From assembly GCF_050947335.1 (NCBI RefSeq), contig NC_134991.1, forward strand, positions 2,480,001 to 2,544,000: a DNA stretch of 64,000 nt, read 5' to 3'. The translations under genes and the position numbers were made by a program. Below the pieces are notes generated by a model. It searched no databases. It saw only the letters and a program-made list of their open reading frames with translations, and was not told where the DNA came from. Below, one piece after another: positions 12,006 to 22,699 of this stretch (position 1 is the stretch's first letter; every line of letters begins with the position of its first letter). This DNA is from Megachile rotundata. Taxonomy: Eukaryota > Arthropoda > Insecta > Hymenoptera > Megachilidae.

Positions 12006-14280
12006 TACATCATACAATGTATAACTTCCTTAGTTTTATCACTTAGAAATACACATTACACATAGTGGATGATCAAATTATTATTCATAAGAAATTTCTT
12101 TTAAAAATATACGTCATATGTGATTATAATTAGTTTAACAATGTTATCAATACTTGCTATAATCTAGAATAAAATGCGGGTATGAATATAAGTATATGTT
12201 AATATTTTATGTTTTTGACCTGTTTTATTCATCTGTTACTAATGGTTACATTGATGAGAATGTCCCGATACGATCGCAACTGTTGTATTTATCAATGATA
12301 ATGTGCGAATATTTTTGTCCCTGCAATTTCTTACACTCTCGTCAGTTTCAAGTTACTACGTGATGTTATTGTCTTCGGTTTTGGGTTATTTGTTGCTGTA
12401 AGTTTAATGATTAATATGCAGCTATATATGATTAAATATACTTAATAATATAGAAAATATTGTTCTTTTCATTTCTATATTTCAAGTATATGAATACTTT
12501 TGTCCTCGACTGTATTTAAGACTCTAATATTAAATAATTATATTTTCATATATGTATAATATAGTGTTCGACTTATGTGTAAATATTTAATTGTTACTTT
12601 TAATTATAGGCATAATTAAAAATATATTGTAGTAAACTATACATTATATTGCATTGTAAAAGTAATACATTATAATCTTATACAATAAAAATATCTGTTC
12701 CATTTCGTCGGTAAAAATTGTAAAATATGAAACTTGTTTAGTATAATAGTGTGACTATGTATACATATACTGTTGGAGTTTTGAATTTACGCGCTTTTAA
12801 AACTCTTAAATGAAGAAATTCGCGGTCCTTCGTTTTCTATTTTTGGTTGCCGTGCAGCGTTTGTGTGTTTTGAGAACCGTTGGTGACTTCATGTTTTACG
12901 ATGCCCGGCGTCTTCTTGTAATAATATATTTTGCGTATTTTTAATAAAAATAACTGTGTTCACTATTAAAAATCCATCATATACTACACATACGGATGTT
13001 TTTTATATGATATGCATTTACTGTTTATTCATATAGACAAGAAAACAATTAATTTCTATTTAAGCTTACGTCTCAATTAAAGATATTCGTATTAAACGTT
13101 ATGTGCATGTATATTTATAGAAAATATATTTCATCAATTCAGTCTCCGGTGCGAAATTAGTTATCATGAAGAGTTACTAACGGATGCTTATTTCATTTCA
13201 TTAAAAATTACTAGTATAAAACGATTAAAACCTTAAAACATTGAAATTAAAAATATTTTACTTGCCTATCACAATATTGTTCTTTTATTAAAAAACGAGT
13301 ATAATTATAAATTTCAATAACATAAGTTACTAAATAATGTTGTACTTCCAGATGGTATATACACTATTACATATGTTAGTACACACTAGTACACATATTA
13401 TTTTTATTAATACTGTAAAAGAATGTATAGACTTATGGACAATTTGATGAAATTAACGAAAAATACCTAGTTAAGAGTAAAATAACAGGAAAATATAAAT
13501 TGTTACTTATATAGTTACATAAAATCACGGTAGCCAATAAAGGGAACATCAGATAAAATTAAATGTTCATTAATAATTCTTTTGGAAATATTCAATGTTG
13601 TATTAACAATTACTGTACTTAGAAGATTGGAAAAACTAATGGTAAATGTCTTATGCAAAAATTTGAATAAGAACCACATATAAAAATTATTTCTGTACGA
13701 TTACATTCTTATGCGTCTACTAATGGAATCTTAACCTTATAGTATTTGAGAAACTGTTTAGTTTTAATCAACAATATCGAGTCTTTAATGAATATCTTCT
13801 TAATTGGAGTTATTAATTGCACATTTCGTTTGTTGAAGATATATCAGAAAAGGTTTCGCAAAAGTCCTTAACTTTGTATTAACTTTTGCGAAAATTACTG
13901 TTCCTAAGAAACTTGACAAACGTGACAAACCTTTGCTTCCGCTCAGTATGGCAAGAATGCTCAATATTAACGTTACATGTCCCTTAATCATATACTAGAT
14001 AATACATATACAATGTGTAATAATTCAAACCTAACCTAAATATGTGGTGCAAAGAGTTAATTCACGGTAAAAAATCTTGTTCTGCTTTGGTGACCTACAA
14101 GTAATAAAGTCTTCGATTAGCATCCTTATCTACATAGATTAAATGATAAAATGTGACATCTGTGCCATTATCATGAAAACAGGTTTACAGAATCAGGTCA
14201 CAAAAACTGCGTGTATCGCGTTAAAAAAAAGAAGCTATTAAAAAAAAGGAACAACGTGGGAAAATGGAGTAGCATACGTC
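12006..14280. other. AT-rich intergenic DNA
   Basis: Long AT-rich stretch. A 63-codon minus frame (13800-13991) is unremarkable. No RNA gene, repeat boundary or promoter is supported. Confidence 0.55.
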
Positions 14281-15110
14281 TGAAAGATTGCAGTTAACGT
14301 CTGACGAATGAATGAAAGATACGAGCTACAGCTACCAGAGCCATGTTCATTGAGCTCATTCTATTTTTGAGGGGATGAGGAACATGACAACATGGTCGGA
14401 GACGAAGAAGAATCAGCAGCAAGAAACAGCAACAACGGCAGCAGAATAAGAAGTTGGAAGAGGGAAAAATAGCTTGAGAAGAAGAGTAAAACTCGAAGAT
14501 GGTGGCTGGGTCCATTCGGTCCGTAGTGTTGTTGGTGTCGCGTTACCGTGGCCTCTACAAAGGATCGCGCAGGATTCTTATCTCGGTATCGCCTAACTTG
14601 TTAACATACCTAACCTGCCTGTGGAGCTCACGGGAGGATACAACTCCGGCACTTCGGGACAACTCAATTTCACCACTCTCCGTCTGACCAAACGAAACGA
14701 AAGCCTCCGCATTCTCGTGCCTTCTCTCTTTTTCCGATCCTTTCATCTCCTTTCCGCTGCTTATTCCCTTTTTTTAGTGGTGCCGAGTTAAGATAACGAC
14801 CTTGTACACATTTGGACGCTTATGGTTCGTTTATATCGACCGACCTGAACAGAGTTAGATCGGCCATCTGCTAATGCATCGCACGCAAAAGACGAATGAA
14901 GAAGGTCCCCGAGACATGAATATTTATCTCTACCGATTGGAGAAGCACTTTTGCCAAAGGAAAGGTGCCGTGACTAAATACCGTCTCTTTGACCCACACC
15001 ACAGTTCCGTATTATTTTGACGAGTCTGGATTTTGATGCTCTTTTCAATCCAGCGCCGATCATTCACCTACCTTTTTTTATGTTCGATGCCTACACCATA
15101 GAATCGACTC
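14281..15110. other. GC-richer block, function unknown
   Basis: Composition rises well above background and CpG-containing words are frequent, as in many insect promoter/first-exon regions. Overlapping short frames occur on both strands (14294-14515 minus, 14499-14687 plus, 14555-14746 minus), none recognisable. It may be an untranslated exon or conserved non-coding DNA. I cannot assign a gene. Confidence 0.3.
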
Positions 15111-15396
15111 GTAATTCACATGCGAATCTCACGATTAACTGTATTTACAAGTAATGAAATTAAAATTTTTTATTTTATCCGCCGATTTGCATGGTTCTTT
15201 ACTTACACGATTTCGCTTTTACATGTATTTTAAAATAGCGAATTTAAAAAAACACTGGTAAAAGTGAACATTTTGACAATTCTTTTATGAAATTTTTTTT
15301 CTATTTTGAAAATGGAACCAAATACAATTTAGTGAATTAACTAGCGATAATTTCGATTTGCACGATTTTCTGACGAATCTGCCTTTAGCGTAAATC

Positions 15397-15421
15397 GGGG
15401 GGGGGGGGGGGGGGGGGGGGG
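15397..15421 (+). repeat. Poly-G tract (25 G)
   Basis: Uninterrupted run of 25 G in otherwise AT-rich DNA. Confidence 0.95.
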
Positions 15422-16725
15422 TACGTTAGTTTTCTAGAAATATTCGAGTTTTCCAGAAACTAAAGGATACTTTTCCAGGGTACATTAGCATTATTCAAGT
15501 TTAACACTAATATTAAATTAAATTGCAGAAGTTCGTAATAGTGATTCTTGAATATATCAATCTCTAGTAAGACTTATTCTATATAGACTATTTATATTAA
15601 CAAGAATTAAATAACTAGAATTCGAAAAACAACCATATCTGTTATTCCCATTGAAATTACATATAAAATATGCAGAAACAATGCAAGTATTACGTTTATT
15701 AATCTAATAAATTTTAAATTAAACTTTTCATGATTTTAATAGACATGAAAGGTGCATTTAATGTCTCGATAATCGCACGTATATCAAATGCTTATTTCGT
15801 AGTATACATCCACGGCCAAGATTTTATATTAAATTTTTATTTTATTGAATGCTTCAGTTTCTGAAACTATATTAAAATATTGTACTTGTGCAACGATGTA
15901 TATTTAGAATTTCTTTTTATTGCAATGAGTACAAACTTGTATAAAGAATATAATCTTTTAATGATTACTTTGAGTTCCTATACTTATCTTCTTTTTTTAT
16001 TGTTTTTAATTTTAACACAACTTCTATTTTTTAACGTAACTAATATTATTAAGTATTAAAATGTAATAATTTATCTAAATATTAATAATATAGTTATAAA
16101 TTATATTCAAATAAGATTATTTATAAAAATTAATACCTTTTCACTTAAGGTATGAATAATCCATTCAATTCTATAATTCTTATGTGGCGGAATTTGTATA
16201 GTTTTAACTGTTATTAAATTCATTCTAATCAATGTCAGATAATTTTTTAATATAAATAATAAGACTTCTTATATCGTTTTAATTAATCGGACTTCAGCAT
16301 TACAACTATAAAATAATTATCCCTAAGGCAATTATAGTTTACACATCAATAAATCATTTACCTTATTTAATTATAATAGCATGTTTAAATATTATAATAT
16401 TTATTTGTTATATCTACGTTACTATATTTTACAAATGCAGTTTTATTGATATTTATTATATCAAAGAAACCTAAGTAATAAATTATTTATAATAAATTGC
16501 TTTGATTTTAAAAGAGTTAATTATATGTACATACATCATTTTTTTATTTCTTATAAAATACTACTATCACTTATTCCCTTATTGTACAGTGGACATTCTT
16601 TCTTCAATCTCTAGAATTATTATAAGTTAAAATTATTTATATTTATCAAATGTTCAATTTATTGAATGAAAATTAATCGAAATAAATTAATTTGTATTTT
16701 ACCTCGTTTCATACTCTATAATTTC
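15422..16725. other. AT-rich intergenic DNA
   Basis: Very AT-rich; nothing supported. Confidence 0.55.
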
Positions 16726-16729
16726 TTAA

Positions 16730-16946
16730 CACTAGAACTACCGACATTAAATACTCGTTTCTCGAAGAATTAAAAATAAAAGGAAAAGGGAAATAAATAA
16801 ATACTAAAGCATTAAGTAACATATAGAACTAGTTCTTACCTCAACAAAATATGACAGACATTTCCATAAAATCACAACAATAAAATTTTGTAATATAAAA
16901 TGAGAAATCTGAAACCAGTTATTTTGACTGGTTGGTAGTTCTAGTG
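16730..16946. mobile_element. piggyBac-type MITE (217 bp)
   Basis: A 217-bp element with perfect 13-bp inverted ends CACTAGAACTACC. It is flanked on both sides by TTAA (16726-16729 and 16947-16950). TTAA target duplication is the hallmark of the piggyBac superfamily (family knowledge). The interior is AT-rich and has no transposase frame. Confidence 0.85.
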
Positions 16947-17124
16947 TTAATATTAATTGTCGTCTTATTACACTTTATATTAATAAATTAACAAATATTA
17001 ATTCTTAATATTGTAGTCTAAACCCGATACAAAACAAGAGTAAAAGTCGGTTAAATAATCTAGAATTTACATTCCGAGAGTTGAGATGTATTCATTTATG
17101 CAAATCCTCCCTTAGCGTTCGGCA

Positions 17125-17142
17125 GGGGGGGGGGGGGGGGGG
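17125..17142 (+). repeat. Poly-G tract (18 G)
   Basis: Run of 18 G immediately before the AAATTTCC-like island at 17160. Confidence 0.95.
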
Positions 17143-17159
17143 CAGTTACTCTACATCTC

Positions 17160-17480
17160 GTGTTTATGGAGTTCCGCGAGCAAATCTCCAAGTTTGCAAA
17201 TCTAGAAATTTTTAAATTGAAAAAGTAAGAAATGCTTCGATTCTTAAATTTGGTAATATAGAAATTTTCAAAATCATATATTCTCAATTTTAAAAATCTA
17301 AAAGCATTTACATTTACATACTTTTAAAACCACAAATGAAGATTAAATAACTTAGATATTTTTAATGTTGTAAATTATGGAAGTTAGAAATTTAAAAGAC
17401 CACAAATTTTCGAATTAAAAATTTGCACAAACTAGAAATTTTTACCTTTAGAAATATTCAAATTGCCAATTCCTTCTATA
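17160..17480. repeat. Degenerate AAATTTCC-like periodic island
   Basis: Same style of imperfect, roughly 10-bp-spaced reiteration as at 10140-10660, here with words such as AAATCTCCAA, AAATCTAGAAATT and AAATTTTCAAA. Confidence 0.55.
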
Positions 17481-17639
17481 TGGAAGGATCTACTTTTACA
17501 TTGTCAAATGCTGCAGCGTTATCCATAGTCATATGTACTTGTTCTTGTTGTTAGAAAAATGAAATTGATATAATTTTAATGTGATGGTTACGTGTTGAAG
17601 ATCTTACGATACATGAACAGTTTACAACAATTTGTAATC

Positions 17640-18240
17640 TGAATATTAATGCATATCATTTTTTGCGAAGTACAGAAAATAAGGGTATTTTGGGTAGAAT
17701 CGTGGAGGACCGATCAAATGTCAAACGAAAGCACCGCGCGGCACGTATGCAAACGAAAAAGGTATCCAGAATGCGTAGGACGAAACGTAAAAGCAAGGGA
17801 GACCAAGACTGATAACGTTCACGAGGAATAAAGCTTGAGCGAGTTTACGCTCGTTAAAATGTCGCCGTTGGACAGGACGAGTAAGTCATCCTCGGTTTAT
17901 GCTAATCTCGCCGGCGGCTAGTCCTCTCGTGGTCAATAAATTCTGGAAAAATATGCCCCAATTACCGAAATGACTCATCAAGTAATTGCGCATAAAACAA
18001 ACCGCCCCGCGGGAGATAACCAACCAGCGATAACGGGGTTGCCTTTGCATTCGGAGCACACATGGGGCCAAATAAGAACGTAGATAAGGCATACTTTCCC
18101 AAGGAGCTCGGGATGATCGACCAGATTTACTGTAACCGTCGGAATTTGGGCAAACCTTCCTTCTGCTGGCGTATAACTTCGTTGCTTATTATGAGGTAAT
18201 GGGATATGGTTTTCGGAAACCAAAATATGAATTAGTTAAC
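17640..18240. other. GC-richer block with small frames, function unknown
   Basis: Moderate GC rise. Short frames occur at 17649-17831 (+, 60 codons), 17886-18092 (-, 68 codons) and 17978-18223 (-, 81 codons). No residue pattern matches a family I know. It may be non-coding conserved sequence or a degraded repeat. Confidence 0.3.
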
Positions 18241-20960
18241 TCATTAAACAGTAAGATACGTGTTTCCAGTTGTACAGATAGTGAGACGAAGTAAAGTAAT
18301 ATGGAGTTCATTAGTTTAATTTCATGTGTCAACGCTAATATTATGAAATAGATCATTTCTTCCATTCATGAGCTTTCTTTTGCAAATTAGAAAATTTATT
18401 AAGATGCTACTCTTGAAATTTGTGTCGGTTTTTATTAAAATAAAAAATTAATGTATTTATTTTTTTATTTTATTTTTTAATTCAAATTATATATGTATTA
18501 TACGTTAGTGGTTTCAGTATTAATCATTTAATATTCTTTGATTTTAGCAATAGTTAAATAATTAGTAGTTAATAGTTAACAATGGTTACAATCAAAGTTC
18601 ATTAGTTCATGTAATAACAATTTTAGCGTATTATTTGTATTTGTTTGCATTACATATTGTATTGTGCTTTAAATATTTATCATTTATGAGAGTTTACGAA
18701 CGTTATTTTGCTTGTTTCAAACATTTTTCCAGAAGTATGTAGTCGAGGAATCAACCACATTCCAAAAAATAAATATGACAATGGTCTCCCTTAAATTTGA
18801 TCAATTTTCTTTGGCAATATTGTTTAATATTAGTTATAGGAACATATGGTGTGTACATCAAAAATTTTATTCAATAATAACAGTATGTCTGTTTTAACAT
18901 AATATAAATGACATACGTGCATGAATTAAAATGGCACTATATGTAGAGACACAACAGAGTACTTCAAAAAGGTAATTAACATTAAAATTATTCACATCAA
19001 AATCGGTGGAACGAATAATATTAAAACAATGTTATAACTCGTCGCTGTAGTGTGGGTAAAGTTGCTTACCATTGAACAATTATTTCGAGTACATATTCAC
19101 CATGAATATGTATAAATTATTTTATACTTTGTACTTTATATTATAAATAAAATTGCATAGATATTTTAGAAGTGTTAAGTAAAGTGATAAGTTTGCTATT
19201 GTAACAAATTATTACTTATACTAATTGCGATAGATAAATTTATCTAGATAAACATATTTTATAAATGTTTCATTTGTAGTGTGTAACAAATTCTTATTCA
19301 ATGTTCTACAAATGAGAGGAAGTGATATTTGTTGTCAACATTTGATATGAATCGGTAGCTTTGAAGTCTCCAGAAAATAGTTTTAAAAGGGAAAAGAATT
19401 TTTTATTAGAATATTTCATTCGTCAAACCTCGTATCCGAGAACATGATTAAATGTTTGATTTTTAGTCTACGATTTACATTATAGTTAAGGAACTTTGTA
19501 TTTTTCATACAATATACAGTTATAGCCTCTATAACATCCTTTCCTTCCAACATCCTTGCAGAAACGGTTGCACATCGAGGGGTTTCGTAATTCGTAATGC
19601 AAGAATCTTGTTGGAGTTATTCAGTATATATTTGATAATGTTCAGAAATTTTCTGCACATTAATTGCAAGTACAAATATGGGACACTGAATTAATAATAA
19701 CTTCTTATTTTGCTTGTTACAAGAGGTTTATAATTAAGTTTAGGTTCAATTTAGTGCATAATCAATGAGTTATTAATTGTCTTTCAAGATTTTGAAAGTG
19801 AGATTGGCATTAAATATCATTTGCTCCATTTTTAAAAGTCTGTTTTAGAATTACAACCTTCAAGAAAGAGTCTCCACCGTGTCGATTGGCGAAACTATTT
19901 CGATACTTGATCGGTATCGGAGATTCCTACATTAACGTCCTTAGTTTATAAATACCGCGTTTTCTTTTCAGTGGAAAGGAAATAAACAGTTTTTCTTTTC
20001 CCGAAAAATGACGATTTCGTACTGTTTAAATGTAAATCGAATCTGTTATATAGATTTCTACAGAACTGTTCTTTCAGTTTAGAAAGAATTTTATTTTTAT
20101 TAAGTTTTACGATCAAAATATCACGATTTTGTAAATTAAATTTTATTTAATCGGATAATACACCGTAATATATTCATTATAGACTGAAAACTCTTAATAT
20201 TCTTCGAATAATAATGAAATAAATAAATTTAATTAATATTAATGTTAATAATACGAATGTAGTGCGAATCAGTCATAACCAATTTAGTTTCGTACTGGAC
20301 GTATTAATACTAATCATTTCTTGAACACTTCATGCGAAAGTATATGTACAATCTTCCTTCAGCGGAAAAAATTCTGAACTTATTCGGCTATTTTTTTTAA
20401 TAGAACCTAATATAAACGGAAATACCAAACCACACGATTCGTCGAGTCAGTCTGAAGGATGTATAAATTAGATGTAGCGATAACACATTAAATTCTGCCG
20501 AACATATGTAAATGTTTGACCGCCAGTTGGCAGAACAATATTTCACGATGGCCTGTTCTCATTGGTTGAGTAATGGGATAATAAACAGCGCCAAGATTTT
20601 CGAATTAAGTGATATAAAATTTCATAAAAACGACACTCGCGGCGCTTTTATCTGGACGTTATGAATGTATTACATACATGCAATATATGTATGTATATTG
20701 AATAAGTCTGGTTCATTCGAGGTTAGAATGATGCTGCTAACGGCTTCATAAATCGTGGGAAAGATCTGCAACTACCGAAGTACAGTGACTATATTACTAT
20801 TCCAAAATCACGATATTTCAATAATAATTATTTGATATACTCATTTATCGTTATATTAAGTAAATGAAACTCAAAATTTTTAACTTTATATTTATGAAAT
20901 TCAAAAATTAAAAATCTATTTTCTTTTTTAGTATTTTACGTTTCTTAAAAATAAATTACT
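18241..20960. other. AT-rich intergenic DNA
   Basis: No supported gene, RNA or element. Short T-rich and A-rich runs only. Confidence 0.5.
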
Positions 20961-21098
20961 TCTGTGACGGTTTCACTCCCACGCTCATCGCCACTAGACG
21001 GCGCATAGAATCGAGACCTAGATTTTCTCGCCAGTACTCAAAGAGCCTTCCTATTCATATATGTATATAGTTCCTGTCCATCCCTTCCTTACATTGCC

Positions 21099-21166
21099 GC
21101 GTCTAAGGCAAGGGCCTGCTAGAACGCCTTACTGATGAGTCCACTAGCAGGCCCCGGACGAAACGT
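21099..21166 (+). ncRNA. Candidate type III hammerhead ribozyme
   Basis: All invariant parts of the hammerhead fold are present in order. The cleavage triplet GTC is at 21101-21103. Stem I is TAAGGC (21104-21109) pairing perfectly with GCCTTA (21126-21131). The core CTGATGA is at 21132-21138. Stem II is GTCC/GGAC (21139-21142 with 21156-21159). The core GAAA is at 21160-21163. Stem III is open and short: A-U, C-G and G-C pairs plus a G-U wobble. The open stem III makes it type III. Loop I (21110-21125) and loop II (21143-21155) contain perfectly complementary 11-mers, GGGCCTGCTAG (21112-21122) and CTAGCAGGCCC (21144-21154). These could form a kissing interaction or compete as a plain hairpin. 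Predicted self-cleavage is after 21103. Activity is inference from sequence. Confidence 0.72.
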
Positions 21167-21525
21167 TCTCCCTCTCCCGTTACTTTTCCTAGCCTCCCTA
21201 CCATAGCTAGCGAACAGCCAAACTTCGAAGATTTTAACGATGTAATATACTTACAAAAAATGCATGATAAAGTTTTAGGAAAATATGGAAATAAAATATA
21301 TAATCCTTTATTTGAATTGTATTCAAGAATAACTAAACCTATAATAATAACGAATTTTCGATTTTTAATTTGAATATGAAAATGATTAAGATGCTTTTGC
21401 AGAAATATATCGTACGTACAAAGAAGGTGGTGTTCAGCTTGAGCGATATATACCAATCCAAACAAATTAATATGAATGAAAATAATAATAGTTTCAAAGC
21501 AGGACATGTTCTTTTTATGAAATAA
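21107..21525 (+). pseudogene. Broken reading frame beginning inside the hammerhead candidate
   Basis: An 88-codon open stretch without a clear start codon runs 21107-21373. It includes NFEDFNDVIYLQKMHDKVLG and then YGNKIYNPLFELYSRITKP, which look more protein-like than typical chance frames here. A second frame, shifted relative to the first, continues from about 21352 to a stop at 21523-21525 with IKMLLQKYIVRTKKVVFSLS. Together they resemble a frameshifted remnant of about 140 residues. I do not recognise the family. A 134-codon frame on the minus strand covers the same bases (21103-21507), so coding status is uncertain. The position next to a ribozyme motif suggests a retroelement remnant (inference). 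Confidence 0.3.
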
Positions 21526-21764
21526 GCTGTGTAAACAATTTAAACACTTTTCATGAAAAATAGACTAAGGGCGCTACTCTGTTAACCAGATTTAAATCCG
21601 CATGACGTTTATTTAGGGGGACATTTAAAGAGTATGATATACAGTAAATTAGATACTTTGTTAAATAAATTAATACAATAAACCGCAAACTGGTAAGAGG
21701 AAAGACGTATGAGATAATAATAGAGTGATAGAAATCTTTTTTCCTCTTCTAAATATATAAAAGT

Positions 21765-21960
21765 TACAATTTATAAATTCAGAAATTGTGAAATTAAGAT
21801 GTCAATTTTATTAATAATTTCAAGCTTGGGATTCCTTAAACTTGCAAATTTGGAAAATTGAGAATGTAGAAAGTTTGGAATTCTTGAATTTACGAATTTG
21901 GGAATTTAGGAATTTAGAAATTTGAGGATTTAGGAAATTACGGAAAAAAGTTATAAAATT
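21765..21960. repeat. Degenerate GGAATTTAG/AAATTTGG periodic island
   Basis: Imperfect reiteration of GGAATTTAGAAATTTG-like words. This is the opposite-strand version of the AAATTTCC islands elsewhere in the window. Confidence 0.55.
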
Positions 21961-22019
21961 TTAAGATACATTCTAAGAATCTCTTTTGAATTTTAGAAAG
22001 CTTTCATAGATCGTTATGA

Positions 22020-22699
22020 ATATCTTTATACATATGTATACTAGGGGGCTCTGCCCCCTGGCCGCTTCGCGGCCCAACCCCCCAATGCACTTCGCGCCTA
22101 TTTCATGTGAATGCGATTCCAAAGTGATATGGTGGGTGGACCGTGGACTGTGGAATGCAGAGGGTAGCGTTAGGCGTGACAACATTACGCTATGATTTTA
22201 TACTATAGAGTATGGTATAAGCGATGTAGCATTACGCGTGACACAGTTACGATATGATTTTGTACTGTAGAGTGCGGAATAAGCCTCAGAGTGTTACACG
22301 TGGCACCATTACGTTATGATTTTATACTATAGAGTATAATATCATTCTTTATCATTCTCTATAGTATATCTATATCTCTATAGTATATCTCTATAGTATA
22401 AAATCATAACGTAACGGTGTCACGCGTAACGCTGTCACGGTTATATTATACTCTATCATACTCTCTATAGTATGAAATCATAACGTAACGGTGTCACGGG
22501 TAACGCTGTCACGGTTAGGTTAGGTTAGGTTGGTAAGTATGAAAGTGTTACGCGTGGCACCGTTACGTTATGATTTTATACTGTAGAGAGTATGATAGAG
22601 TATGATAGAATACAATATAACTGTGACAGCGTTACGCGTTACGCGTGACACCGTTACGTTATGATTTTATATTATAGAGTATGATATCTTTATACATAT
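22020..22699. repeat. Orientation-switching repeat array bounded by a 16-bp direct repeat
   Basis: The block opens with consecutive GC-rich hairpins (GGGGGCTCTGCCCCC, then GGCCGCTTCGCGGCC, 22042-22074). About seven copies of a ~55-bp unit follow, of the form GCGTGACACCGTTACGTTAT followed by GATTTTATACTATAGAGTAT. Three units run forward (22166-22342), two inverted (22386-22506) and two forward (22548-22682). The same 16 bases, ATATCTTTATACATAT, lie at both margins (22020-22035 and 22684-22699), as expected for a target duplication or an array edge. No coding capacity. Confidence 0.7.
22513..22532 (+). repeat. Interstitial TTAGG telomere-motif run
   Basis: Three and a half units of the arthropod telomere repeat (GGTTA read cyclically as TTAGG). 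They lie precisely where the inverted units of the surrounding array give way to forward units. Confidence 0.85.

Noticed and set aside
17770..17795. GGACGAAACGT, like the 3' half of a hammerhead core
   Set aside because: No CTGATGA or stem I partner within reach upstream.
21126..21180. Type I reading of the hammerhead (cleavage downstream of GAAA)
   Set aside because: No short stem III loop followed by a UH cleavage site after GAAAC. The type III arrangement explains all stems.
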